This document shows, one piece after another, positions 8,928 to 18,924 of a stretch of 39,770 nucleotides of DNA. Made by a program: the position numbers and the translations under genes. The notes under the pieces were generated by a model. The model did no database searches. It had not been told where the DNA came from and worked only from the letters and a program-made list of their open reading frames with translations. The DNA comes from Bacteroidales bacterium. Its GTDB lineage: Bacteria > Bacteroidota > Bacteroidia > Bacteroidales > Marinilabiliaceae. The first letter of the stretch is position 1, and the number at the start of each line of letters is the position of its first letter. The stretch spans positions 1 to 39,770 of the forward strand of contig QKIO01000299.1 in NCBI GenBank assembly GCA_003251015.1. Reading direction: 5' to 3'.

Positions 8928-10268
8928 TTATAAATTTCTGGCACAAGACTTAAATTGGTCGCCTCGGTCAATGTAATTTTTAAACAAATCAAAACTAGCA
9001 CAAGCCGGTGAGAGCAAAACAACATCGTTTTTTTCAGCCAAGGCATACGCCTTTTGAACAGCGTGAGCCATGGTATTTACCTCGATGATCACAGGCACAC
9101 TACCTTTAAATGCCTGAACCAATTTCGAATTATCAACCCCTAAACAAACCAACACCTTTACCTTAGCCTTCACCAAAGCGCTTAACTCGGAATAATCATT
9201 GCCTTTATCGGTTCCTCCAGCTATCCAAATAACAGGTTTATCCATACACTCAAGCGCGTACCAAGTAGAATTAACATTGGTGGCTTTTGAGTCGTTAATA
9301 AAATCGACACCACGTACCGTTACCACTTTTTCGAGACGATGCGCAGCGCCCACAAAGTTAGACAGAGAGGTGCGTATGGACTTTTTCTTAATTTTTAATA
9401 CTCTTGCAACAATACCGGCAGCCATAGAATTGTATAGGTTATGACGACCTTGAAGCGATAATTCGTGTAGATACACACTCATGGGCTTGTTGTTGAAATT
9501 TATAATTAACTCATCACAAGTGGAGTAAGCTCCAGTTTTGATAATTTCTTTTTGACTAAAAGGAAGTAAGGTGGATGACAAGATATGCTTACGCAAATCA
9601 TTAACTATCATCACATCATCGTGGCAATAAATAAAATAATCGCCGTCTGTTTGATTTTGGCCAATTCTAAATTTACTGGCCACATAATTTTGCATCTTAT
9701 ACTCGTAACGGTCAAGATGGTCGGGTGTGATATTTAGCAACACCGCAATATCTGCCTTAAAAGTATACATACCATCTAACTGAAAACTACTTAACTCAAG
9801 CACAAACCAATCGGGAGTTTTACCTTGAGCTAACAAACGAGCTAGACTAACACCTATATTCCCACCCATTTCTACATTTACACCCGCTTCTTTAAGCAAA
9901 TGATAAACCAGCATAGTGGTGGTGGTTTTGCCATTACTACCTGTGATACAAATCGTTTTGGAGGCATTATAATATCCGGCAAATTCAATTTCTGAAATAA
10001 CCGGAATACCCTTGGATCGAAGTTGTTGAATTAAGGCAACTTTATCTGGAATACCGGGGCTTTTAACCACCTCGTCGGCATTTAGAATAAGGCTATCAGT
10101 ATGGCCGTTTTCCTCCCAAGAAATAGAAGCCTCATCTAACTCCAACTTAAAATTAGGAAGTATCGCCCCTTTATCAGACACAAACACATCCCAACCCTTG
10201 ATTTGAGCTAAGAGAGCAGCACCTACGCCACTTTCACCTGCACCTAAAACAACCAAACGTTTTTTCAT
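8928..10268 (-). CDS. murD: UDP-N-acetylmuramoyl-L-alanine--D-glutamate ligase
   Basis: GSNGKTTTTMLVYHLL; LGAGESGVGAALLA; FINDSKATNVNSTWYAL; LSPACASFDLFKNYIDRGDQF. Confidence 0.97.
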   Translation of the reverse strand: MKKRLVVLGAGESGVGAALLAQIKGWDVFVSDKGAILPNFKLELDEASISWEENGHTDSLILNADEVVKSPGIPDKVALIQQLRSKGIPVISEIEFAGYYNASKTICITGSNGKTTTTMLVYHLLKEAGVNVEMGGNIGVSLARLLAQGKTPDWFVLELSSFQLDGMYTFKADIAVLLNITPDHLDRYEYKMQNYVASKFRIGQNQTDGDYFIYCHDDVMIVNDLRKHILSSTLLPFSQKEIIKTGAYSTCDELIINFNNKPMSVYLHELSLQGRHNLYNSMAAGIVARVLKIKKKSIRTSLSNFVGAAHRLEKVVTVRGVDFINDSKATNVNSTWYALECMDKPVIWIAGGTDKGNDYSELSALVKAKVKVLVCLGVDNSKLVQAFKGSVPVIIEVNTMAHAVQKAYALAEKNDVVLLSPACASFDLFKNYIDRGDQFKSCARNL

Positions 10269-10276
10269 AATACGCC

Positions 10277-11509
10277 TTATCTGATTTTAAGAGATAAAAT
10301 TGTAATAACAGCTAATATGATTCCGATAATCCAAAAACGAGTCACGATTTTTGATTCGGTATATCCTTTTTTCTGGAAATGATGATGTAATGGCGCCATG
10401 AGAAACACACGACGACCAACGCCAAACCTTTTTTTGGTGTATTTAAACCAACTAACTTGAACCATTACTGATATATTTTCGACCAAGAAAATACCACACA
10501 GAATAGGTATTAATAATTCGATACGTAACAAAATAGCAAAAACCCCTATAATACCACCTAAAGTCAAACTACCCGTATCACCCATAAAAACCTGAGCTGG
10601 AAATGAGTTATACCATAAAAATCCTACTGTAGCTCCAATAAACGCCGCTATAAAAACCACTAATTCCTCTGAATAAGGGATGTACATTATATTCAAGTAA
10701 TCAGCATAAATCACATTACTAGACAAATAAGCAAATACGCCGAGTGTGACCCCCACAATGGCCGAAGTACCCGTGGCTAGGCCATCTAAACCATCTGTAA
10801 TGTTGGCTCCGTTAGACACTGCTGTGATAATAAAGATTACAGCCAATGCAAAAACAATCCACCCCCACTTAGCCGCATTTTCGCCCATAAAAGCAACTAC
10901 CGAAGCATAATTAAATTGGTTGTTTTTAATAAAAGGAATGTTAGTAACCGTAGATTTAACCTCTCTGTAAACTGGCTTTTTGATAATACGTCCACCTGCA
11001 GCCTGCACTTCAACCGTTTGGCCTGGTACTCGTTCGCGAACCACTACATCGTTATTAAAATAAAGCGTTAAAGCCACAATCAGACCTAAGCCCACTTGGC
11101 CAATGATTTTGAAACGACCAGCCAAGCCTTCTTTATCTTTTTTAAAAACCTTAATGTAATCATCAATAAAACCAATCACACCAAGCCATAGGGTGGATAT
11201 AACCATAAGGATGATGTAGATGTTATTTAACTTACTAAATAACAAAACGGGGATTAAGATGGAAAGTATGATAATGACACCTCCCATCGTTGGAGTGCCC
11301 TTTTTCTCGTATTGACCTTCTAATCCCAATTCGCGTACCACCTCACCAATTTGTTGACGCTGCAATAAACCAATGATTTGTTTACCCATTATGGTAGCCA
11401 ACAATAGCGCTGTGATAATCGCCATCCCAGCTCTAAATGTGATGTATTGAAACATCCCAGCGCCAGGTATATTTAAATCGTGTAAATAATCAAACAGATG
11501 ATACAACAT
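10277..11509 (-). CDS. mraY: Phospho-N-acetylmuramoyl-pentapeptide-transferase
   Basis: [57 protein letters not shown]. Confidence 0.97.
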   Translation of the reverse strand: MLYHLFDYLHDLNIPGAGMFQYITFRAGMAIITALLLATIMGKQIIGLLQRQQIGEVVRELGLEGQYEKKGTPTMGGVIIILSILIPVLLFSKLNNIYIILMVISTLWLGVIGFIDDYIKVFKKDKEGLAGRFKIIGQVGLGLIVALTLYFNNDVVVRERVPGQTVEVQAAGGRIIKKPVYREVKSTVTNIPFIKNNQFNYASVVAFMGENAAKWGWIVFALAVIFIITAVSNGANITDGLDGLATGTSAIVGVTLGVFAYLSSNVIYADYLNIMYIPYSEELVVFIAAFIGATVGFLWYNSFPAQVFMGDTGSLTLGGIIGVFAILLRIELLIPILCGIFLVENISVMVQVSWFKYTKKRFGVGRRVFLMAPLHHHFQKKGYTESKIVTRFWIIGIILAVITILSLKIR

Positions 11510-11522
11510 GGTCTATCTTATT

Positions 11523-12983
11523 TTATAATTCAGTTTCAAATAGTTCTCTTACAATTTCACGGTCATCAAAATGATGCTTTATGCCTTTGATTTCCTGATA
11601 AGTCTCGTGCCCCTTGCCAGCAATTAAGATAATATCTCCAGGTTGAGACATCATGCAAGCCGCACGAATCGCCTCACGTCGATTCACAATGGTTAATACT
11701 TTCATTTTCTCGCCCACTGGCACCCCACCCATCATTTGATCTAAAATAATCTCTGGCTCTTCACTACGTGGATTATCAGAAGTAAGTATCACCTTTGAGC
11801 TACCCAACACAGCTTCCTTGGCCATCACTGGGCGTTTAGTTGCATCACGGTCGCCACCAGCGCCCACCACAGTAATGAGTTGCTGATTGGCTTGACGCAC
11901 TTCATTAATGGTTTCTATCACATTTTTAAGCGCATCAGGCGTATGTGCATAATCAACAATAGCGGTTCGTCCCATCTTAGAACGTATGGTTTCAAAACGA
12001 CCATTCACAGGCTTTAGCTGACTAAGAGCTATGGCAATTTCTTCTTTCTTAAAACCTAATAAAACAGCAGAACCATAGACAGCCATAAGATTTTGAGCAT
12101 TGAAATCACCCACAAACTGAGTCCATATTTCTTGCCCTTCAATTTCGAGTTGCATACCTTCAAACAAACTCTCGATAATACGACACTTAAAGTCGGCCAT
12201 TGAGCGTAACGAATAGGTATGTTTTGATGATTTAGAATTCTGAACCATCACCATCCCATTTTTATCATCGCCATTAACGAGCGAAAAAGCAGACTTATCT
12301 AAACCATCAAAAAATGATTTTTTCGCTTCTAAATACGCTTTAAAAGTAAGGTGATAATCGAGATGATCGTGGGTGATATTGGTAAACAGAGCGCCAGTAA
12401 ATTTTAAACCCGCGATACGATGCTGCGCTAAGGCATGTGAACTAACCTCCATAAAGCAAAAGTCGCAACCTTCCTCAACCATTTGATGCATGTATTTATT
12501 TAAGGTAACTGCATCAGGCGTAGTATGTGTGGCCGCTAACTCTGTAGTGCCAATATAATTAGTCACCGTTGAAAACAAACCCGCTTTAAACCCCATTAAT
12601 TGCACCAAGTGATACAATAACGTGGCAGTGGTCGTTTTGCCATTGGTGCCAGTAACACCAACAAGCTTTAGTTTCTGAGAAGGAAAATCATAATAAGCAG
12701 AAGCCATTTGGCCTAGACATTCTGAAGAATTGGGTACCTGTATCACGATTGCATCAGAAGGAACGTCTGTTGGCAACTTTTCACAAACCACAACTCTACA
12801 CCCAGCTTCAAACACTTGAGGTATAAACCGATGTCCATCTACAGCAGTACCTTCCATGGCCACAAATAACTTCCCACTGGCAGCCTTACGTGAATCGAAA
12901 ATGATTTCATCCACAATTGGGTTACCACCACCAAGCTGTTGGGCGATTTTGACTTGAGTTATTAATTCATTTAACTTTTTCAT
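11523..12983 (-). CDS. murE: UDP-N-acetylmuramoyl-L-alanyl-D-glutamate--2,6-diaminopimelate ligase
   Basis: GTNGKTTTATLLYHL; DNPRSEEP motif, which in MurE indicates meso-DAP specificity. Confidence 0.96.
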   Translation of the reverse strand: MKKLNELITQVKIAQQLGGGNPIVDEIIFDSRKAASGKLFVAMEGTAVDGHRFIPQVFEAGCRVVVCEKLPTDVPSDAIVIQVPNSSECLGQMASAYYDFPSQKLKLVGVTGTNGKTTTATLLYHLVQLMGFKAGLFSTVTNYIGTTELAATHTTPDAVTLNKYMHQMVEEGCDFCFMEVSSHALAQHRIAGLKFTGALFTNITHDHLDYHLTFKAYLEAKKSFFDGLDKSAFSLVNGDDKNGMVMVQNSKSSKHTYSLRSMADFKCRIIESLFEGMQLEIEGQEIWTQFVGDFNAQNLMAVYGSAVLLGFKKEEIAIALSQLKPVNGRFETIRSKMGRTAIVDYAHTPDALKNVIETINEVRQANQQLITVVGAGGDRDATKRPVMAKEAVLGSSKVILTSDNPRSEEPEIILDQMMGGVPVGEKMKVLTIVNRREAIRAACMMSQPGDIILIAGKGHETYQEIKGIKHHFDDREIVRELFETEL

Positions 12984-12984
12984 A

Positions 12985-15102
12985 TTATCCCATTCTCAAA
13001 TATATGGTTGCTCCTTTTGAATAGGCTTGACCTACTCCCAACGATTGATTTTTTACGGTTCCATAGCCTTGCACAACAACCCTTAAACCCATGTTTTCGA
13101 GAATAAAAACCGCATCCTTAGCCCCCATACCTTTAACATTAGGCACAATTCCTTTTTGGTAGAAGTTACTTTTAAACTTTATCTTATCTGGCTTGGCAAG
13201 CGATGACACCCACTCGGCTTTCATATCCTCGTCTTCATCATCCATATCCACATCAATTTCATCCAACACGGTTAACACATCCTCCTTTTTACCTCCTTTT
13301 GTAGATGGATAATTTTTGGCATAGTCTACTTTTATTGTTTTGATGATATCAGGCAACTCGTAGTTTAAGGCATACACCTTATCTGCTATTTCGCGAAACA
13401 CATTTCCTGATAACACATTAGCATAATACACATTATTGGTAGGTGCATTAACCACCACAATACAACTATACATAGGCTTATCAGCTGGAAAATAACCCAC
13501 AAACGACGCTTGATAAGAAACACCCCCTTCACCTTTGTAACCACCAGCGCCTTTAGCCACCTGTGCGGTGCCCGTTTTACCAGCAATTTTATATCTCGTA
13601 TTTTTTATATTGGTGGCAGTACCTTCCTCAACCACCCCCACCAACATTTCATGCACCTTCTCAATAGTGCTACTCGAACAAATAGAAGAGTTTATAACCT
13701 CAGGTCTAATGCGTTTTTTGATGGAACCGTGATGCGAAATAGCACTTACAAACATCGGTTTCACCATCTCGCCACCGTTTGCAACAGCATTGTAGAAAGT
13801 TAAAACTTGAAGTGGCGTTTGTTTTACCTCGTAACCAATAGACATCCATGGCAGAGAGACTCCAGACCATGTAGGATCATCTGGATATTTAATCATTGGA
13901 ACACCCTCTCCTCGAATCTGTAGGCCTAAGGTTGAATTTAAGCCCATGGCACATATACCATCCACAAATTCTTTTGGATCATCTTTATATGCATCGGTGA
14001 TTAGTTTAGAGATACCTACGTTGCTTGATTTCTCAAAAATCTCTTTTACAGTAAGCGTACCATATCCCCCTTCGTGACTATCACGCATGGTTCTATCGTA
14101 GAACTTTAAAGTCCCATCACCAGTATTTACCTTATCTTTTAAGTCAAACTTGTTATCCTCCAAACCAACAATTAACGACGCTAACTTAAACGTTGATCCA
14201 GGCTCCGTAGCCTCACCCACCGCATAATTATAATCTTCAATGTAAATACCTGAAGACGTACGACCAAGATTAGCAATGGCTTTAATGGCACCTGTCGACA
14301 CCTCCATGAGTACGGCACAACCGTGACCTGCATTATGAGCTTGTAACTGACGCATTAAGGCATCTTCCGCCACATCTTGCAAATCTACATCTATGGTGGT
14401 GATTAAATCATCCCCATCAATGGGTTCAACCTCCTCTTCTTCCAGCCAAGTACCGCTAACTCGCATTTTTTTGCTTACCCCATTTACACCTTTCAACTCG
14501 GTGTCAAAGGCTAACTCTAACCCAAAACGCCCACCCAAATCTTTTTCAACGTATAAACTACCAACAGTACGGGATGCCAACGAACCAAACGGAAGACGGC
14601 GTTGGTCATATTTCTTTTCGATAAAACCACCCTTATTGGTACCTAAACGAAATAAAGGAAATGTTTTAACGCGTTTTAATTGTGTGAAATTAATACGACG
14701 TGAATTAACCATGTAATAACGATTACCATCGGCGCGTGCTCGCTTTATTTCGTCGCGATAAGTAGCTCCCGACTTATCACCAAAAAGCTTTGATAGGCAA
14801 TAAGCTAAACTATCGATATTGGAGTTAAACAATTCACGTGTTAATCCTGCTGCCCGCGTATCCATATAGATGCGATAACTAGGCACAGAACATGCTAGTG
14901 TACTGCCATCTGCAGCGTAAATATTTCCTCTATTGGCGTCTATAGGACGAATTTCGCCACTATGCTTTACCTCTTTCTCTTTCCACTCCGAACCTTGAAT
15001 GATTTGCAGCACAGCTATTTTAGCCACAATTGCAAACGCAATTACAACCACTAGAAAATAAAAAATTCCAAACCTAAAAATGATATCCTTCTTAACCTGC
15101 AT
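12985..15102 (-). CDS. ftsI: Penicillin-binding protein 2/3 (FtsI-type transpeptidase) with C-terminal PASTA domain
   Basis: Catalytic STFK, SSN and KTGTA motifs; terminal region GIVPNVKGMGAKDAVFILENMGLRVVVQGYGTVKNQSLGVGQAYSKGATIYLRMG is PASTA-like. Confidence 0.95.
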   Translation of the reverse strand: MQVKKDIIFRFGIFYFLVVVIAFAIVAKIAVLQIIQGSEWKEKEVKHSGEIRPIDANRGNIYAADGSTLACSVPSYRIYMDTRAAGLTRELFNSNIDSLAYCLSKLFGDKSGATYRDEIKRARADGNRYYMVNSRRINFTQLKRVKTFPLFRLGTNKGGFIEKKYDQRRLPFGSLASRTVGSLYVEKDLGGRFGLELAFDTELKGVNGVSKKMRVSGTWLEEEEVEPIDGDDLITTIDVDLQDVAEDALMRQLQAHNAGHGCAVLMEVSTGAIKAIANLGRTSSGIYIEDYNYAVGEATEPGSTFKLASLIVGLEDNKFDLKDKVNTGDGTLKFYDRTMRDSHEGGYGTLTVKEIFEKSSNVGISKLITDAYKDDPKEFVDGICAMGLNSTLGLQIRGEGVPMIKYPDDPTWSGVSLPWMSIGYEVKQTPLQVLTFYNAVANGGEMVKPMFVSAISHHGSIKKRIRPEVINSSICSSSTIEKVHEMLVGVVEEGTATNIKNTRYKIAGKTGTAQVAKGAGGYKGEGGVSYQASFVGYFPADKPMYSCIVVVNAPTNNVYYANVLSGNVFREIADKVYALNYELPDIIKTIKVDYAKNYPSTKGGKKEDVLTVLDEIDVDMDDEDEDMKAEWVSSLAKPDKIKFKSNFYQKGIVPNVKGMGAKDAVFILENMGLRVVVQGYGTVKNQSLGVGQAYSKGATIYLRMG

Positions 15103-15108
15103 GAAGAA

Positions 15109-15477
15109 TTAGTTTTTAACTTTCAAGATGCGAGGAGGTTCTGTCATTTCCTCCAAAATTATATTTGACGCACGAATACGCTTACTGACTTCACTTTGTT
15201 TACTCATAAACATCAACTCCGACGAAACGGTAATCGACTCATACCTAAGCTCCTTAACCTCTTTATTTAATTTATCTATTTGACGCATTAATTTTTCTAC
15301 GCGGTAATGATTGCCGATATAAACGAAACCTAGAAAAGCAATAAACACAATAAAAGGCAGCTGACCAGAAAGAGATGAGCGCGTCAAAATACGCCCATTC
15401 AGCAGGTCACGAAGTGAGAAATCTTTAAAATCCTCCTTCGATTGGATGAAATCTTTTAGCTTCTTCTTACCTAACAT
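15109..15477 (-). CDS. FtsL-like small division protein
   Basis: 122 aa, one TM segment (LPFIVFIAFLGFVYIGNHY) followed by a coiled-coil-like helix; between rsmH and ftsI. Confidence 0.75.
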   Translation of the reverse strand: MLGKKKLKDFIQSKEDFKDFSLRDLLNGRILTRSSLSGQLPFIVFIAFLGFVYIGNHYRVEKLMRQIDKLNKEVKELRYESITVSSELMFMSKQSEVSKRIRASNIILEEMTEPPRILKVKN

Positions 15478-16379
15478 ATCCGTTCTGCAATTCTCATTTT
15501 GGCACTTCGCGAACGCGTATTGATTACCAATTCTTCGTCCGTTGGCACAATTACTTTTCGATGTATAGCATTAAATGGCACATTGCTACGCCCATATATA
15601 TCGGTATCAACCTGCGAAAGATTACAATCGCCAGTTTTAATAAAGTTCTTCACTAATCTATCTTCCAAACTATGGTACGATATCACCACTAAACGCCCAC
15701 CCACCTTTAACACTTGAGAAGATTGCATAAGCACCGATTTAAGCACCTCAATTTCTTGATTCACTTCAATACGCAGTGCTTGAAATGCCTGTGCTAAAAA
15801 CTTATTCATTTCTTTTTTAGGCCCAATATTTTCAGCTAACAAACGTAGATCTGTGGTGGTCCTGAAAGGTTTATTCTGACGAGCACTTATGATAATGGAA
15901 GCCAATTTACCTGCTTGCTTAATTTCTCCATAGGTGGAAAAAAGAGTCTTCAACTCGTCTTGAGTATACGTATTTAAAACCTCCGCAGCATCTTTTTTAA
16001 GACCTTGACTCATGCGCATATCTAAAGGCGCATCAAAGCGAAATGAAAAACCACGTTCTGGCACATCAAAATGGTGCGATGAAACACCTAGATCGCCTAA
16101 TACCCCATCAACCTGCTCAATACCTGCATACTTAAGGAAACGTTGCATATACCTAAAATTATGACGAACAAAAATCAAACGCTCATCATCCGGACGGTTT
16201 AAATAGGCATCGTCATCCTGATCAAAAACAACCAAACGGCCTTTATCCAACTGCTGTAAGATGGCTTTACTATGCCCCCCTCCCCCAAAGGTTAAATCCA
16301 CATACACACCATTGGGATTAATATTCAATCCTTCAATCGACTCCTTCAAAAGCACCGGTATGTGATATTCCTGTTCCAT
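15471..16379 (-). CDS. rsmH: 16S rRNA (cytosine(1402)-N(4))-methyltransferase
   Basis: HIPVLLKESIEGL, VDLTFGGGGHSKAIL, GVLGDLGVSSHHFDVPERGFSFR, ISYHSLEDRLVKNF. Confidence 0.97.
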   Translation of the reverse strand: MEQEYHIPVLLKESIEGLNINPNGVYVDLTFGGGGHSKAILQQLDKGRLVVFDQDDDAYLNRPDDERLIFVRHNFRYMQRFLKYAGIEQVDGVLGDLGVSSHHFDVPERGFSFRFDAPLDMRMSQGLKKDAAEVLNTYTQDELKTLFSTYGEIKQAGKLASIIISARQNKPFRTTTDLRLLAENIGPKKEMNKFLAQAFQALRIEVNQEIEVLKSVLMQSSQVLKVGGRLVVISYHSLEDRLVKNFIKTGDCNLSQVDTDIYGRSNVPFNAIHRKVIVPTDEELVINTRSRSAKMRIAERIC

Positions 16380-16388
16380 AATATAGTT

Positions 16389-16856
16389 TTAATCCGCTTT
16401 ATTAATTGAAGCACTTCCTAACAATTCTTCTGCTAAGTCAGCCACTTCATTTGGGTCCATTTCAATAGCTTCCAACTTCTGCTTATCCCAGAATTCGATG
16501 GTACTACCCACGCCCAACAACATAACATCACCTTCAACGCCTATTAAATCCAACAAACGTTTTGGTATTAGAAATCGACCATTAGCATCTAGCGACACCT
16601 CAGCCGTGGAGCGATACAACGCACGCTTAAGGCGTTTATCTTTCTGCTTGAAACTATTTAATTGACTCTCGAGCACCTCCACCTCTTTCTGCCATTCGCT
16701 CTGTGGTATTAAATCAAGACAATCATCAAACAACGATTTGCGCACAACAAAACCGTCCTGACCAGCTGCTCCCATCATTTTCTTGAAGTGAGCTGGCAGT
16801 ACAATTCGCCCCTTTGCATCGGGCTTGCACACAAAATCGCCTATAAATGTGATCAT
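16389..16856 (-). CDS. mraZ: Transcriptional regulator MraZ (start reassigned from ORF-track 16970 to 16856)
   Basis: MITFIGDFVCKPDAKGRIVLPAHFKK and DANGRFLIPKRL; two AbrB/MraZ-type repeats. The 38 aa N-terminal extension in the ORF track is not MraZ-like and overlaps the leader repeats. Confidence 0.95.
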   Translation of the reverse strand: MITFIGDFVCKPDAKGRIVLPAHFKKMMGAAGQDGFVVRKSLFDDCLDLIPQSEWQKEVEVLESQLNSFKQKDKRLKRALYRSTAEVSLDANGRFLIPKRLLDLIGVEGDVMLLGVGSTIEFWDKQKLEAIEMDPNEVADLAEELLGSASINKAD

Positions 16857-16899
16857 TACATATCTTAAAATACTGCCGTAAAAGTAGATAAAAATAAAA

Positions 16900-16926
16900 C
16901 CACTTCCAACCACTTCCAACCACTTT
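16900..16926 (-). promoter_or_regulatory. Candidate MraZ operator: 10-bp-periodic direct repeats
   Basis: Minus-strand AAAGTGGTTGGAAGTGGTTGGAAGTGG, three AGTGG cores at exact 10-bp spacing, 44-70 nt upstream of the mraZ ATG; a possible -7-like TACTTTTA lies at 16879-16886. Confidence 0.65.
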
Positions 16927-17035
16927 AACTCACCTGTTGAAAACTTTTGCCATCTCAAACAATTTTGCAATGAGTTTTAACTAAAAATGGCAATCTTTGC
17001 AATCAACAAGTAAATAAAGTATTGTTAATAAAGCA

Positions 17036-17875
17036 GTGATGATGAAAGATATGGACACACAAACCCAGTTAATGAATGTAGAAAAATTACTACACGATAA
17101 AAATCCAAAAGTAGCTCGACTCATTCCCAACTTTATCATTCGACTCATCAAATACATTACGCACGAAAAGGAGATAAATAAGTTCATTACCACAAACAAT
17201 CACCTAAGCGGCATCGATTACGCCAACTCAATAGTTGATACATACATAGATAAGTATGTCATTATTGGCGAAGAAAACATCCCCCGCCAGGGTCGTTATA
17301 TTTTTGCAGCTAATCATCCACTTGGTGGATTAGACGGCATGGCTCTTGTTGGTGCAGTAGGTCGTTATCACACTAATCTTAAATTTCCGGTTAACGACCT
17401 GCTGATGAATGTCAAAAACTTGAAATCGATATTCCTACCTGTAAATAAATTTGGCGGTCACACACGCGAAGCAGCTCAACTCACCGAAGAAGCCTACAGA
17501 AGTGACGCACAAATACTTATGTTTCCTGCTGGCTTAGTATCTCGTAAGACTAAAGGAGTGGTGAGGGATTTAGATTGGAAAAAGAACTTTGTAAAAAAAG
17601 CCATCACTCACCAACGCGATGTGATTCCAGTGCATATTTCAAGTCAAAATTCGAATTTTTTCTACAACTTGTCGAATTGGAGAAAGCGCCTAGGCATCAA
17701 AGCCAACATAGAGATGTTATTCCTTGTGGATGAGCTGATTAAACAAAAAGGCACTGTCTTAGAAATTCGTTTTGGCAAAGCCATTCCTTGGCAAGAATTA
17801 AAAAAAGACCATTCAGCAGAAGAATGGGCGCAAAAAATAAAAGAACAAACCTACGCCTTAGCAAAATTAGATTAA
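17036..17875 (+). CDS. PlsC-like lysophospholipid/lyso-aminolipid O-acyltransferase (OlsA/GlsA-like)
   Basis: NHPLGGLDGMALVG (NHPxxxxD acyltransferase motif), FPAGLVSRKTKG; 32 bp upstream of an OlsB-like gene. Confidence 0.75.
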   Translation: MMMKDMDTQTQLMNVEKLLHDKNPKVARLIPNFIIRLIKYITHEKEINKFITTNNHLSGIDYANSIVDTYIDKYVIIGEENIPRQGRYIFAANHPLGGLDGMALVGAVGRYHTNLKFPVNDLLMNVKNLKSIFLPVNKFGGHTREAAQLTEEAYRSDAQILMFPAGLVSRKTKGVVRDLDWKKNFVKKAITHQRDVIPVHISSQNSNFFYNLSNWRKRLGIKANIEMLFLVDELIKQKGTVLEIRFGKAIPWQELKKDHSAEEWAQKIKEQTYALAKLD

Positions 17876-17907
17876 ATTTGCACTTCAAAAATATGTTTTT
17901 GTAGAAC

Positions 17908-18855
17908 ATGAAAATAGAAGAGATTATACCCCCGGTATCGAGACAAGAACTAGAATCGGAACTAAACGAAAACACTTTTGTGCGTAACACAAACAAAGGT
18001 GACAATAGAATTTACGATTTTTCAGCTCACGAAGCTCCGGCACTCATGAGAGAAGTTGGTCGACTTAGAGAAATATCTTTTCGTCAAGCAGGCGGTGGAA
18101 CGGGCAACTCAATTGACATTGACGATTACGATGTGGCACCTATTCCTTACCGTCAAATTATTGTTTGGGATCCCGATAAAAAAGAAATATTAGGTGGTTA
18201 CCGTTATCTGATGGGTAATAATTTACCACGCGATAAAGATGGCAAAGTTATTTTGGCCACATCGCGTATGTTTAATTTTACCGATAAGTTTATCAACGAA
18301 TACTTACCTCACACTATTGAATTAGGACGTTCTTTTGTACAACCCATCTATCAATCAAGTAAGGCTGGCGCCAAATCGCTATATGCTCTTGATAATCTAT
18401 GGGATGGATTAGGAGCCTTGGTTATCAATCACCCAGAAATGAAATACTTTTTTGGCAAAGTAACCATGTACACCAACTTTAATGTAGAAGCTCGTGATTT
18501 AATCCTTGGTTTTATGCGCAAGCATTTCAGAGATAAAGAAAAATTAGTTTATCCTCATCAACCTGTTGAAATAGCACTTACCGACCAAGATTTGGAACGT
18601 ATTTTCTGTGGACAAACCTACGAAGAAGACTATAAAATTCTTGGCAAACGAGTTAGAGAATATAATGAAAATATTCCGCCACTTATCAATGCTTATATGA
18701 ACCTATCGCCATCGATGAAAACATTCGGAACCGCTATAAACGACCGATTTGGTGACGTGGAGGAGACAGGCATCATACTTACCATAAGCGAGCTGTACAA
18801 ACAGAAAGTAAGCCGACACGTTTCGACTTACCAGCCAAATAAACCAACAGAGTAA
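17908..18855 (+). CDS. GNAT-fold N-acyltransferase (OlsB/GlsB-like)
   Basis: ALMREVGRLREISFRQAGGGTGNSIDIDDYD...IIVWDPDKKEILGGYRYLMG, typical of the acyl-ACP-dependent OlsB/hemolysin-like GNAT family. Confidence 0.75.
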   Translation: MKIEEIIPPVSRQELESELNENTFVRNTNKGDNRIYDFSAHEAPALMREVGRLREISFRQAGGGTGNSIDIDDYDVAPIPYRQIIVWDPDKKEILGGYRYLMGNNLPRDKDGKVILATSRMFNFTDKFINEYLPHTIELGRSFVQPIYQSSKAGAKSLYALDNLWDGLGALVINHPEMKYFFGKVTMYTNFNVEARDLILGFMRKHFRDKEKLVYPHQPVEIALTDQDLERIFCGQTYEEDYKILGKRVREYNENIPPLINAYMNLSPSMKTFGTAINDRFGDVEETGIILTISELYKQKVSRHVSTYQPNKPTE

Positions 18856-18870
18856 AACAAATTACATTAT

Positions 18871-18902
18871 AAAAGAGTTACAACCGAGGTTGTAACTCTT
18901 TT
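18871..18902 (+). terminator. Intrinsic terminator
   Basis: aaaagagttacaac-cgag-gttgtaactctttt perfect 14-bp stem followed by T-rich tract, after the OlsB-like gene. Confidence 0.8.
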
Positions 18903-18924
18903 TACTTTTATAGACGCTTACGAA

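Noticed and set aside
11523-12983. Lysine-type MurE
   Set aside because: The DNPR motif points to the standard meso-DAP enzyme; nothing unusual.
13386-14716. ORFs at 13386-13586, 13510-13803, 14393-14716
   Set aside because: Overlap the confidently coding ftsI gene in other frames; no recognisable domains.
1108-16856. dcw cluster order as a novelty
   Set aside because: Gene order and the GatB/YqeY gene after ftsZ fit a typical Bacteroidota dcw cluster; absence of ddl here is not remarkable.
16726-17199. Minus ORFs 16726-16923 and 16981-17199, and the N-terminal extension of MraZ to 16970
   Set aside because: They overlap mraZ or the start of the acyltransferase gene; MraZ homology begins at MITFIGDF (16856) and the extension covers the leader repeats.
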